Assembly: GCA_900543455.1 (NCBI GenBank)
Contig: UQRR01000004.1
Coordinates: 1-50,931 of the forward strand
DNA from: an uncultured Dialister sp.
Lineage (GTDB): Bacteria > Bacillota > Negativicutes > Veillonellales > Dialisteraceae
Reading direction: 5' to 3'
DNA: 50,931 nucleotides
Shown: positions 32,395 to 39,485 of the stretch, in pieces
Layout of the letters: each line of letters starts with the position of its first letter
Position numbering within the stretch: position 1 is the stretch's first letter
Made by a program: the position numbers and the translations under genes
Notes under the pieces: model-generated
The model's database searches: none
The model's input: only the letters and a program-made list of their open reading frames with translations
Told to the model about the DNA's origin: nothing

Positions 32395-34569
32395 TTATTT
32401 TTCAAATTCTTTCTTCAGGACATAGCCGTAAGCATGTTTCAGTCCATCTTCACCGGTCTGTACATAGACGCCCTGGATTTCAGGAGCGAAGCCCGGGAGC
32501 TGGTTGATGCCTTCGACGAGATCGAGGAAGTAGGTGACTGCGGTCTTGGACCAACGTTCGCCCGGATGTACGCAGAGAACGCCTGGCGGATATGGGAGAG
32601 CGCCTTCGAGAGCGATACGGCCTTCTGCCTCGGTGAGGTCGACAAGATCGCCGTGGCCTCTCATGTATTCGAACTGTGCTTCCTGCGGATTCATCACATA
32701 TTCCGGGAAGTAGTCAGCGAGGAAGAGCTGCTTCTGCAGGATGGATACTTTGCGGTCTTTGTAGAAATCATGCATTTCCTGGCACAGACGGCGGATGGTG
32801 TATCCTCTGTATTTTTCTTCGTATGCGTTGTAAATGGACGGGAGTACTTCAGACATCGGAGCATCTTCGTCGATGAGCTGTTCGAAGCGGATGAGTTTTG
32901 CTACGAGGTCATCCATCTTGGTCGCGCTTTCTGCCGGAGTCATCAGGAAGAGGATGTCGTTCAGGTCGCATTTTTCCGGAATGATGCCGTTTTCACGCAG
33001 GTAGTTTGCGAGAATGTTGCCCGGGATACCGAATTTTTCATAGCCGCCATTTTCTACGTCGATGCCTTCGGTCACGAACTGCAGCTTCATCGGATCGATG
33101 AAGTACTGACCCTTGCCGTAGCCATCGAAGCCATGCCATTTAGCGCCCGGTTCAAATGCCCAGTAATCCATGTCATTTGCCATCTGTTCGGTATTGCCCT
33201 CTTCCCACTTCTTGCCGTGGACCATCGGCGGTACGAGCGGACGGATGTAGTGGCAGTTGCGGAGCACCTGTTTTCTGGTCTCGATCACAGTCTTTACAGC
33301 GTCGACCCAGAGCTTCTTGCCGCCTTCGCCTTCATGCATCTTCGCATTGACATCGAGTGCTGCGAAGAGCTGGTAGAGCGGAGAGGTGGATGCATGCATC
33401 ATGAATGCGTTGTTCACGCGCTTATGCGGTACGTAGCGATCCTGACCCTTGATATGGGAGTCTTTCTTGTGGATCTGGGAGGTCATGGAGAAACCAGCCT
33501 GCTGTTTGTGGACGGACTGGCTGACGAAGATGCCAGGATCTTCCGGTCCGAGGTCGAGCAGCAGCGGGCTGCAGTCCTTCATCATCGGGATGAACTGTTC
33601 GTAGCCGACCCAAGCGGAGTCGAAGAAGATGTAATCGCAGAGGTGACCGATCTTATCTACGACCTGACGTGCATTGTAGATGCAGCCGTCGTAGGTGCCG
33701 AGCTGGATGACGGCGAGACGGATCGGGCGCTTTGCCTGTGCTTTCACCGGATCTTTTTCAGCGACGAGCTTTCTGATGTAGTCTTCGTCGAAGCAGTGTT
33801 CCGGGATGCCGCCGATGGAGCCGAACGCATTTCTTGCGGTTTCCAGATAGACCGGGGTCGCGCCTGCCAGAACCAGTGCGCCATGGTCGATGGATTTATG
33901 GTTGTTTCTATCGAAGAGAACGATATCGCCCGGTGTCAGGACTGCATTCAGAACCACCTTGTTCGAAGTGGAGGTGCCGTTCAGTACGAAATAGGTCTTG
34001 TCTGCATTGTACACGCGTGCTGCATGCTTCTGTGCTGCCAGTGCCGGACCTTCATGGATCAGAAGGTCGCCCATCGCTACGTCAGCGTTGCAGAGGTCAG
34101 CGCGGAAGGTATTCTCGCCGAAGAATTCATAAAATGCGCGTCCAGCCGGATGTTTGCGGAAGAAAGCACCGCCCTGGTGGCCTGGGCAGTCGAACTGGGA
34201 GTAACCATTTTCGACATATTTCTTGAGGTCACGGAAGAATGGCGGCAGCACATCTTTTTCATAGTGAGCTGCAGCGCTCTCGATCTGGCGAGCGTAGAAA
34301 TCATGGTCGGTCTCATTGAGATCCATGACGCGGTATACCTTGGAAAGCAGTGCATCCTCAGTCAGTCCTTCACCCGTCTTGATCATCAGTACCGGGATCT
34401 TGAAAGCGGCAATCATTTCCTTTTCAAGGACATCTTTGTCCTGATCCGTGATAACGATAGCAGCTACATCCGTGAAATCAGTGCGGGCGAAGTCAGCCTG
34501 CTCGCGGCCGGTGATAGCCCCGAAGATTTCCAGAGCTTTGTCAGTATAAGCGATCTTTAACTTTTTCAT
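32395..34569 (-). CDS. speF: Ornithine decarboxylase SpeF (inducible type)
   Basis: A PLP enzyme (group III, fold I) that converts ornithine to putrescine and CO2. The 724 residues match E. coli SpeF in length and motifs: an N-terminal wing domain, then FDCPGHQGGAFFRKHPAG, LCNADVAMGDLLIHEGPA, FDSAWVGYEQF, the PLP-lysine region SVHKQQAGFSMTSQIHKKDS and HASTSPLYQLFAALDVNAKM. The ATG at 34569 is used because GGAGG lies upstream; the ATG at 34584 is part of that site. It forms a unit with potE. A decayed second copy lies at 35225-35380. Confidence 0.95.
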   Translation of the reverse strand: MKKLKIAYTDKALEIFGAITGREQADFARTDFTDVAAIVITDQDKDVLEKEMIAAFKIPVLMIKTGEGLTEDALLSKVYRVMDLNETDHDFYARQIESAAAHYEKDVLPPFFRDLKKYVENGYSQFDCPGHQGGAFFRKHPAGRAFYEFFGENTFRADLCNADVAMGDLLIHEGPALAAQKHAARVYNADKTYFVLNGTSTSNKVVLNAVLTPGDIVLFDRNNHKSIDHGALVLAGATPVYLETARNAFGSIGGIPEHCFDEDYIRKLVAEKDPVKAQAKRPIRLAVIQLGTYDGCIYNARQVVDKIGHLCDYIFFDSAWVGYEQFIPMMKDCSPLLLDLGPEDPGIFVSQSVHKQQAGFSMTSQIHKKDSHIKGQDRYVPHKRVNNAFMMHASTSPLYQLFAALDVNAKMHEGEGGKKLWVDAVKTVIETRKQVLRNCHYIRPLVPPMVHGKKWEEGNTEQMANDMDYWAFEPGAKWHGFDGYGKGQYFIDPMKLQFVTEGIDVENGGYEKFGIPGNILANYLRENGIIPEKCDLNDILFLMTPAESATKMDDLVAKLIRFEQLIDEDAPMSEVLPSIYNAYEEKYRGYTIRRLCQEMHDFYKDRKVSILQKQLFLADYFPEYVMNPQEAQFEYMRGHGDLVDLTEAEGRIALEGALPYPPGVLCVHPGERWSKTAVTYFLDLVEGINQLPGFAPEIQGVYVQTGEDGLKHAYGYVLKKEFEK

Positions 34570-34591
34570 GAGTAAATCCTCCATTTTTTTA

Positions 34592-34648
34592 TCACTCTAT
34601 GTCTCGAACTGTGCACGTTGTCCGGATGATTGCTTCATCTGTATACAT
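34592..34648 (-). CDS. Possible 18-codon leader peptide upstream of speF
   Basis: An ATG-started frame encodes M-Y-T-D-E-A-I-I-R-T-T-C-T-V-R-D-I-E and stops 22 bases before the speF start. Its ribosome site (AGTAAG) is weak. In E. coli speF is controlled by an ornithine-sensing leader peptide (SpeFL); here only the position is similar, so the function is a guess. Confidence 0.25.
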   Translation of the reverse strand: MYTDEAIIRTTCTVRDIE

Positions 34649-34748
34649 CTTACTTGAAATTCTCTATTTCTTCCAATACTGAAACAGGCCGAAACGAAGA
34701 GAATTCACATTCCTATCACAAAAAGCATGGTGACGGGAGTGTATCCCC

Positions 34749-34771
34749 TATATCATAACAATTTTGATATA
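34749..34771. promoter_or_regulatory. Inverted repeat upstream of speF
   Basis: TATATCA-N9-TGATATA. It contains the half-site TCATAACA, which recurs in the perfect palindrome at 34920-34943. Candidate operator for speF-potE. Confidence 0.45.
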
Positions 34772-34779
34772 AGACGAAG

Positions 34780-34880
34780 TGGTTAGTGACTAGGAATTAG
34801 ACTAAGAGACTTAGAGACTTGCAGACATCAGATACCAGAAGTCTGATACCTGATGTCTCCCAGTCTCTTAGTCTCCTTCA
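34780..34880. repeat. Heptamer and octamer arrays
   Basis: Contains GTGACTAGGAATTAGACTAAGAGAC-like and CTGATGTCTC-type stretches, related to the arrays at 2935-2990 and 28395-28425. No gene is seen. Confidence 0.6.
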
Positions 34881-34919
34881 TCAGAAGTACAAACAGCCAT
34901 ACAAAAGCATGATTGTTCC

Positions 34920-34943
34920 TTTCATAACAGACTTGTTATGAAA
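34920..34943. promoter_or_regulatory. Perfect palindrome TTTCATAACA-N4-TGTTATGAAA
   Basis: Ten-base perfect inverted repeat about 350 bases upstream of speF and next to the terminator of the LysR fragment. The half-site TCATAACA is shared with 34749-34771, which suggests one regulator binds both. Confidence 0.45.
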
Positions 34944-34946
34944 AGC

Positions 34947-34984
34947 AAAAAGCCGCCGGAAACGGTTTCGTTTCCGGCGGCTTT
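34947..34984 (-). terminator. Terminator after the LysR fragment
   Basis: The stem AAAGCCGCCGGAAACG with its complement around a short loop is followed by TTTTTGC on the minus strand, eight bases after the stop. Confidence 0.9.
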
Positions 34985-34991
34985 GCCGGTA

Positions 34992-35224
34992 TCATTCCAT
35001 GGGATAGGTACTGTTTGCCGTAAAGCGGACATACTCCCAGAAGTGATCAATGATATATTCGCGAAGGAGAACGGCTGAGAGCGGCAGCTTGGCATCTGTT
35101 TTCCAAGACAGATACAGATAGCGATAGCACTCCTGGTCTCCGACGGGAAGAGAGGCCACCCCTTCCTGTGCAGAGTACCACGTCATCTGCGGCACGAGAG
35201 CCACGCCGAGCCCGGCGCGCACGA
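34992..35224 (-). pseudogene. C-terminal fragment of a LysR-type regulator
   Basis: About 75 residues matching the last part of a LysR effector-binding domain: VRAGLGVALVPQMTWYSAQE, then SLPVGDQECYRYLYLSWKTD and a final helix VLLREYIIDHFWEY. The N-terminal helix-turn-helix and most of the effector domain are missing. Upstream sequence in place of them is speF-like. The fragment keeps its own terminator. The most likely explanation is a deletion that joined a speF copy to a neighbouring lysR gene. Confidence 0.8.
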
Positions 35225-35380
35225 AGTCACCATGAAGGCATTGTTCATGATCTTGTGCGGCACATAGTGCTTCTACCCCTTGATGTGGCTATCCTTCAGA
35301 CGTACCCTCTTCCGTCCCTCGATCTCACCTATCATGCTCCAGGCTTCATCACTGTACGCAATTTTCAGTCTCGCCTTCAT
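35225..35380 (-). pseudogene. Decayed second speF (ornithine decarboxylase) copy
   Basis: Starting at an ATG with GAGGAG nine bases upstream, the reading frame gives MKARLKIAYSDEAWSMIGEI, like the first 27 residues of SpeF, then jumps to DSHIKG, which in intact SpeF lies several hundred residues later. A TAG stop replaces the glutamine after that motif; the frame then continues KHYVPHKIMNNAFMV before turning into the LysR fragment. So there is a large internal deletion, a nonsense codon and a fusion. The codons still resemble those of speF, so decay is not ancient. Confidence 0.85.
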
Positions 35381-35563
35381 CCTTCTATTCTCCTCTCTTG
35401 CATCATTCACATCCCCCATATAAGCCCCCGATAAAAAAACGTTCCTCCCCATCGTAAAGGAGAACCTGTACCTTGTCAAACGGAAGAAACGCCATGAACC
35501 GGATATGGATGTCATCACAGGAATCCCTCTCTTCCCTGTCTCCGCTCTTTCATGAGACTTCGT

Positions 35564-35929
35564 TCACGGCACATACTTCATGCCCCAGTTCAGTATGGCA
35601 TGGAACACAGGAAGCAGATCCAGTCCCTTTTCCGTCAGACTGTACTCGACATGGGGCGGAATTTCGTTGAACTGTTTCCGTCTGACAATGCCCAGCCCCT
35701 CCAGCTCACGCAATGCATTCGTCAGCATCGTATTCGTCAGACCGGGAAGAAACTTTCGAAATTCGCCGAAACGCATCGGGCTTTTCACGCAGAGCAGATA
35801 GATGATCTGCATCTTCCACTTCCCCTGCAAGAGCTGTAAGACACTTGTCACCGGGCAATTTCCCTTTTCCGTCAGAATAAAAGAATCCAACCGGGTAAGA
35901 AATTCCTCATACGAGAGTTGTTGATTCAT
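35564..35929 (-). CDS. HxlR family transcriptional regulator
   Basis: A winged-helix regulator of 121 residues. Typical family motifs are CPVTSVLQLLQGKWKMQIIY, MRFGEFRKFLPGLTNTMLTN, LRELEGLGIVRRKQFNEIPP and VEYSLTEKGLDLLPV. One cysteine near the start (Cys25 in GNCPVTS) is in the position used by redox- or aldehyde-sensing HxlR proteins. GGAGG lies five bases upstream of the ATG. It is divergent from the 115-residue gene with about 240 bases between, the usual layout for a regulator and its target. Confidence 0.92.
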   Translation of the reverse strand: MNQQLSYEEFLTRLDSFILTEKGNCPVTSVLQLLQGKWKMQIIYLLCVKSPMRFGEFRKFLPGLTNTMLTNALRELEGLGIVRRKQFNEIPPHVEYSLTEKGLDLLPVFHAILNWGMKYVP

Positions 35930-36100
35930 AAAGACCTCCCAAAAGATGTGAGCGCAGCACGGACAGATTCACCGCCCCCCCTCTGTTGTTCTCAGGAGAT
36001 AGGGAACAGAAAGAACATCACACATGCCCTCCGGTGAGATTCCTGCAGAAATTCCATCCTTAGTATCATTCACCATACCTGGTCAGAAAATTCTGCGTAC

Positions 36101-36128
36101 TTGCATCTTTATCTATGCCAAGTATAAT
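36101..36128 (+). promoter_or_regulatory. Promoter of the 115-residue gene
   Basis: -35 TTGCAT (36101-36106) and -10 TATAAT (36123-36128) with 16-base spacing, about 43 bases before the start codon. Confidence 0.7.
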
Positions 36129-36170
36129 AAATATACCGACACAAAACAAGTACAAGAAAGGATGATTCTC

Positions 36171-36518
36171 ATGACAGAAGAAATCAGAAACACACTCACC
36201 GAAGAAGTAAAGAAGCTCATCGCCGCTCCCTCTGCTTGCCCGGAAGCAAAGGCCGCTTGTGAAAAGTGGCTCGCTGCAGCCGGCACCGCTGACGAAGAAG
36301 CAGCCACGGCTATTCTGAAAAAGGAAGCCGAAGCAGACATCATGCCGATCGATGGACTGATCGGCTTTGCCGGCTCTGACGCCGGCAAAGCGCTCTTCGG
36401 GGAGGAAAGAGCCGCTGCCCTCCTCGCTCATGCAAAGGACATCAAGGAAAAGGGCGCTCGCTTCTGCGACTGCCCGGCCTGCAGCGCCTGCGCCGAGATC
36501 CTAGGTACATTGAAATAA
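36171..36518 (+). CDS. Conserved small protein with C-terminal CxCxxC
   Basis: A 115-residue protein. The N-terminal half is helical (TEEIRNTLTEEVKKLIAAPS, CPEAKAACEKWLAA), the middle has DIMPIDGLIGFAGSDAGKAL, and the C-terminus carries CDCPACSACAEIL, a likely metal or redox site. I recall similar proteins in Clostridia labelled as heat-shock protein Hsp90, but it has none of the Hsp90 ATPase motifs, so that label should not be used. AAAGGA lies upstream of the ATG. It is divergent from the HxlR regulator and may be its target. Confidence 0.8.
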   Translation: MTEEIRNTLTEEVKKLIAAPSACPEAKAACEKWLAAAGTADEEAATAILKKEAEADIMPIDGLIGFAGSDAGKALFGEERAAALLAHAKDIKEKGARFCDCPACSACAEILGTLK

Positions 36519-36603
36519 TGGATCAGTAAAAAGAAAAAACAAGTGCGGCTCTCTATCCATTGCCTTTCGTAAGGAAATGCTGCTTTCCTCGCATTTTGTT
36601 TCC

Positions 36604-36770
36604 TTAAGGAAACGCTGATTAAATCGCAGAATCGGATTTCATATGGATTTTTGTACATAGTGTCGTCGACATTCTCCTTAAATAGCTCGCTATTCGCGTC
36701 GAATGTCTCCTCGCTCTGTATAAAAATCCAAGAATGAAATCCGATAACGGTTGAATCAGTGTTTCCTTAG
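36604..36770 (-). repeat. MITE family 1, full copy C (inverted orientation)
   Basis: About 165 bases, the reverse complement of copy E with scattered changes. Ends are AAGGAAACGCTGATTAAATC and ATTCAGTGTTTCCTT-like (inverted). The centre contains the shared TAGCTCGCTATTCGCGTCGA segment. TTA flanks both sides and may be a target duplication. No coding capacity. Confidence 0.9.
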
Positions 36771-36771
36771 T

Positions 36772-36811
36772 AAAAAACTGTGGGCTTTCATTCGCAGGCT
36801 CGCAGTTTTTT
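36772..36811 (+). terminator. Terminator after the 115-residue gene
   Basis: The stem AAAAAACTG(TGGGC) pairs with (GGCTCG)CAGTTTTTT. It is directly beside the MITE copy and follows the plus-strand gene; it can also act on the other strand. Confidence 0.7.
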
Positions 36812-36915
36812 ATTTCCCATCCTCCTTAGATATGCTATGATAAGGAAATCGGCTGTTTTCAGAAAACAGAATCCACCAAAGCAATCTCTCATCATCAGTC
36901 ACTAAGGAGCTACCC

Positions 36916-37677
36916 ATGGAAACATTTCTTCAATATGCTGTCATCTGCCCGCTGGTCATGCTTGCGGGCTTCGTCGATGCCATCGCCGGAGGCGGCGGGC
37001 TGATCTCCCTGCCGGGCTACCTGCTCTCCGGGCTTCCCGTCCATAACGCCATTGCGACAAATAAGATGAGCTCGACGATGGGGACAGTGCTTGCGACATT
37101 CAAATTTGCCAAAAGCGGCTTCATCCCATGGAAGCTCTCGCTCTCCTGCGTGGTCTGCGCCTTCACCGGTTCCTCGCTGGGCGCGAATCTTGCTCTCCTG
37201 ATGGATGCGAAGATCTTCATGATCTTCATGCTGATTGTTCTCCCTACGACAGGACTCTACCTCACGCGCGGCAATGTACTGGTCACAGAGAAATCGCCGT
37301 ACACGTATAAGAAAACGGTCATCCTCAGCATGGTGACTGCCCTCTTCCTCGGCGTGTATGATGGCTTCTACGGCCCCGGCACCGGCACCTTCCTGCTGCT
37401 GCTTCTGACGGGCATCGCGCATCTTCCTCTGAAAGAGGCGAACGGCGTGACGAAGGTCATCAATTCGACGACGAATATCGCTGCGCTCTGCATCTTCCTC
37501 CTGCATGGCAAGGTACTCTTCCCCTTGGGCATCATCGCCGGCCTCTTCGGGATGGCAGGCAACTATCTGGGTGCGCTCTACTTTGAAAAGGGCGGCGCGC
37601 GCAATGTGAAGCCGATCATTCTTCTGGTCCTTTCGATCTTCTTCTGCAAGATCGTGTATGAAATGTATATCAAGTAA
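36916..37677 (+). CDS. TSUP (TauE/SafE) family membrane transporter
   Basis: A 253-residue inner-membrane protein with about eight membrane segments. TSUP motifs are visible: LAGFVDAIAGGGGLISLPGY near the start, NAIATNKMSSTMGT, and FYGPGTGTFL in the second half (repeat of the glycine-rich motif). Members export sulfite, sulfoacetate or other anions; the substrate here is unknown. GGAG lies nine bases upstream of the ATG. It is isolated on the plus strand between MITE copy C and hipBA. Confidence 0.92.
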   Translation: METFLQYAVICPLVMLAGFVDAIAGGGGLISLPGYLLSGLPVHNAIATNKMSSTMGTVLATFKFAKSGFIPWKLSLSCVVCAFTGSSLGANLALLMDAKIFMIFMLIVLPTTGLYLTRGNVLVTEKSPYTYKKTVILSMVTALFLGVYDGFYGPGTGTFLLLLLTGIAHLPLKEANGVTKVINSTTNIAALCIFLLHGKVLFPLGIIAGLFGMAGNYLGALYFEKGGARNVKPIILLVLSIFFCKIVYEMYIK

Positions 37678-37678
37678 A

Positions 37679-37704
37679 AAAGCAGCCGAAGGGCTGCTTT
37701 TTTG
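37679..37704 (+). terminator. Terminator between the convergent TSUP and hipA genes
   Basis: The stem AGCAGCC/GGGCTGCT flanked by A6 and T6 serves both convergent genes. Confidence 0.9.
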
Positions 37705-37720
37705 TACCAGGCACCACACG

Positions 37721-38935
37721 TCATATGCGCCATCTTTGCCAGATGCGTTCTATCTTTACGATTTCCTCTCTCGGAATCCGGCATTTTTCTGCCAGAAAGG
37801 GGTACTCCACCTGAATGATTTCCTGCATGCGCTCGATTTCCTCGCGAGGGCATGCCACTTCATAGTAGGGAGCCGTCTCTATCACCGCCTGCAGGTCTGG
37901 TCTTCGGTTTCTCTCATCGATAGCCAGTGCGAAATCTTTAGTATAGAAATTTGGATTGATATCATACGCCGGTGCGAGACGCCAACCTCTTTCGGTCAGC
38001 AGAAAGCCGTGATTTCTGAGGTGACAGTCCGTATTATTTACGAGTACGCTAAAAGTCACACGCCGCCACAGCTCCTGCAGGTCATTTCTGGCATCACAGC
38101 TGAGAGAGCTGATACATTCCGCAATATCAAAAAAAGAAGCATCATCTCCATCCCGCTTGCCGACCATCGTCATCGCAGAAGCGAAATGAATCCGCGCATC
38201 CTGTTCACGGTCAAAGCGTTTCGTGAGATAGCAGCTCCGATTTCCTATCATTTCCAGCTTCGCCTCTGCCATATGAAGGCCGCACTTCTCCCCCAGCTCA
38301 TGAGTCAGATACTCCCAGCTTTCCGTGTGCTCCCTGTCCCGATCGGATTGAAACTTGGCAATCCAGATTTCGCCTGCTTCGTCGATGACATTCATTTTCG
38401 GGCGGGCACCGCCCAAGGAGGATCCAATGGAAATCAAATCCTGAAAATCGGTATTCTGTAAAACAGCACCTGCCCGCTCGAAAGCGTGAGCGCAGTCTTC
38501 CAGCGCCCGGAGGCTTGTCAGCGGTGGTACCCGCCGTTTGTCGTGAGAAATATATGCGCTGCCATCATAGATACGGATACCGCCCATCCGTACATCATCC
38601 TCCACGCCGAGCAGGAAATCGCAGGCATCGAGCTCTCTTGGAGATCTCCCTTCCCTTTCGGCCATCTCTTGTTCTTTCCGCTTCAGAAGCTCCCGTCCCC
38701 ATCGATCCGGTGAAGCATCTTCCAAAAAGCCAAACAGGCCCGCTTCTGCATACTGCCGCCCGGGAAAAGGAAACAGCGCTGGGTCCAGCATAAAGCCCGG
38801 GTGCTTCTCCAGCCAGTCTTCCTCATACTCGAACGCAATCATCTGCCCCCGCCGGTCATGGCTGATGATGAGGCGTCCGATGCGGTGTCCTTCCTCCCAG
38901 GCGGCGTGCAATTCATAACTTTTTTCGTCTTTCAT
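37721..38935 (-). CDS. hipA: HipA-type serine/threonine kinase toxin
   Basis: Toxin of a HipBA-type module; E. coli HipA phosphorylates GltX and causes dormancy. The 404 residues show the N-terminal couple domain, SLGGARPKMNVIDEAGEIWI (P-loop-like, about residues 175-195), WEYLTHELGEKCGLHMAEAK, the catalytic loop NNTDCHLRNHGF (Asp then Asn) and the metal aspartate in APAYDINPN. All key residues seem present. It overlaps the antitoxin gene by four bases. The likely target GltX is also encoded in this window, but no link is shown. Confidence 0.92.
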   Translation of the reverse strand: MKDEKSYELHAAWEEGHRIGRLIISHDRRGQMIAFEYEEDWLEKHPGFMLDPALFPFPGRQYAEAGLFGFLEDASPDRWGRELLKRKEQEMAEREGRSPRELDACDFLLGVEDDVRMGGIRIYDGSAYISHDKRRVPPLTSLRALEDCAHAFERAGAVLQNTDFQDLISIGSSLGGARPKMNVIDEAGEIWIAKFQSDRDREHTESWEYLTHELGEKCGLHMAEAKLEMIGNRSCYLTKRFDREQDARIHFASAMTMVGKRDGDDASFFDIAECISSLSCDARNDLQELWRRVTFSVLVNNTDCHLRNHGFLLTERGWRLAPAYDINPNFYTKDFALAIDERNRRPDLQAVIETAPYYEVACPREEIERMQEIIQVEYPFLAEKCRIPREEIVKIERIWQRWRI

Positions 38936-39243
38936 TCAGTTCCCTTTCGCTTATACTTCAACAGCTCATCATCCTGCAACATGCGTCCCAACGGGTCATC
39001 TGCCAGGAAATTGTCCAGTTCCTTCACCATCCCGATCGCCATCAGCACATTGACATAGATGCCAATCGCTACAGAAGGCGAGCCCTTCTCTACCTCGCGC
39101 ACAGAGAAACGCGAAATCTTCGCACGCTCTGCCACCATCTCTATGGTGAGTTTCCGGCGAAGCCGCGCCAGTTTGATGCGGTGTCCCAAGTCTTCTAATT
39201 TTTTCTGTACCTGTGGATACAGAATGACTTTTCCTCTTCCCAT
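38932..39243 (-). CDS. hipB: HipB-type antitoxin, XRE helix-turn-helix
   Basis: A DNA-binding antitoxin of 103 residues. The Cro/C1 helix-turn-helix is in the middle: LGHRIKLARLRRKLTIEMVA, ERAKISRFSVREVEKGSPSV. The C-terminal tail (DDPLGRMLQDDELLKYKRKG) resembles tails that contact HipA. It starts at the edge of a repeated operator and is followed by hipA with ATGA overlap. Binding of HipB with HipA to the operator would give autoregulation. Confidence 0.9.
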   Translation of the reverse strand: MGRGKVILYPQVQKKLEDLGHRIKLARLRRKLTIEMVAERAKISRFSVREVEKGSPSVAIGIYVNVLMAIGMVKELDNFLADDPLGRMLQDDELLKYKRKGTE

Positions 39244-39299
39244 GTTGTTATTTACCTACATTTCTGACTATAATGTTGTTATTTACCTACATTATAGTC
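39243..39299 (-). promoter_or_regulatory. hipBA promoter/operator
   Basis: Two direct copies of TGTTGTTATTTACCTACATT (39243-39262, 39274-39293; 31-base period) and a perfect 11-base inverted repeat GACTATAATGT-N12-ACATTATAGTC (39266-39299). A minus-strand TATAAT lies inside the inverted repeat (39291-39296). This fits autorepression by HipB. Confidence 0.75.
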
Positions 39300-39317
39300 A
39301 ACATCGAAGATAAAGTC

Positions 39318-39405
39318 TAGGGAAACACTGATTCAATCGTTGTCAGATTTTACTCTTGAATTTTTATACATGACAAAGAATAACCCGACGCGAATAGCGA
39401 GCTAT
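39318..39405 (+). repeat. MITE family 1, truncated copy D
   Basis: The left half of the element (GGGAAACACTGATTCAATCG to ACGCGAATAGCGAGCTAT) without the right end. Its orientation is opposite to copy C, so the two copies flank TSUP and hipBA. Confidence 0.85.
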
Positions 39406-39437
39406 TGAAGTAAGAAACTCCCCTGGTCACCAGTCAC

Positions 39438-39473
39438 TAAAAAAAGCACGCTCCTTTCGGAGCATGCTTTTTT
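39438..39473 (-). terminator. Terminator of ileS
   Basis: The stem AGCATGCTCC/GGAGCGTGCT with loop GAAA is followed by T7 on the minus strand, 13 bases past the stop. A two-unit AGTCACC array touches it on the left. Confidence 0.9.
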
Positions 39474-39485
39474 ATTTGGCAAAGG

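Noticed and set aside
32338..34560. A 740-codon plus-strand frame opposite speF, and similar long frames opposite clpC (14449-16956), gyrA (20711-22681), ileS (39510-42332), feoB (46636-48249) and thyA (50025-50822).
   Set aside because: They mirror highly conserved minus-strand genes, have no ribosome sites or recognisable domains, and reflect codon bias of the real gene.
36910..37719. A 269-codon minus-strand frame opposite the TSUP gene.
   Set aside because: It is very rich in charged residues, lacks a ribosome site, and the plus-strand frame has clear TSUP motifs, a ribosome site and a terminator.
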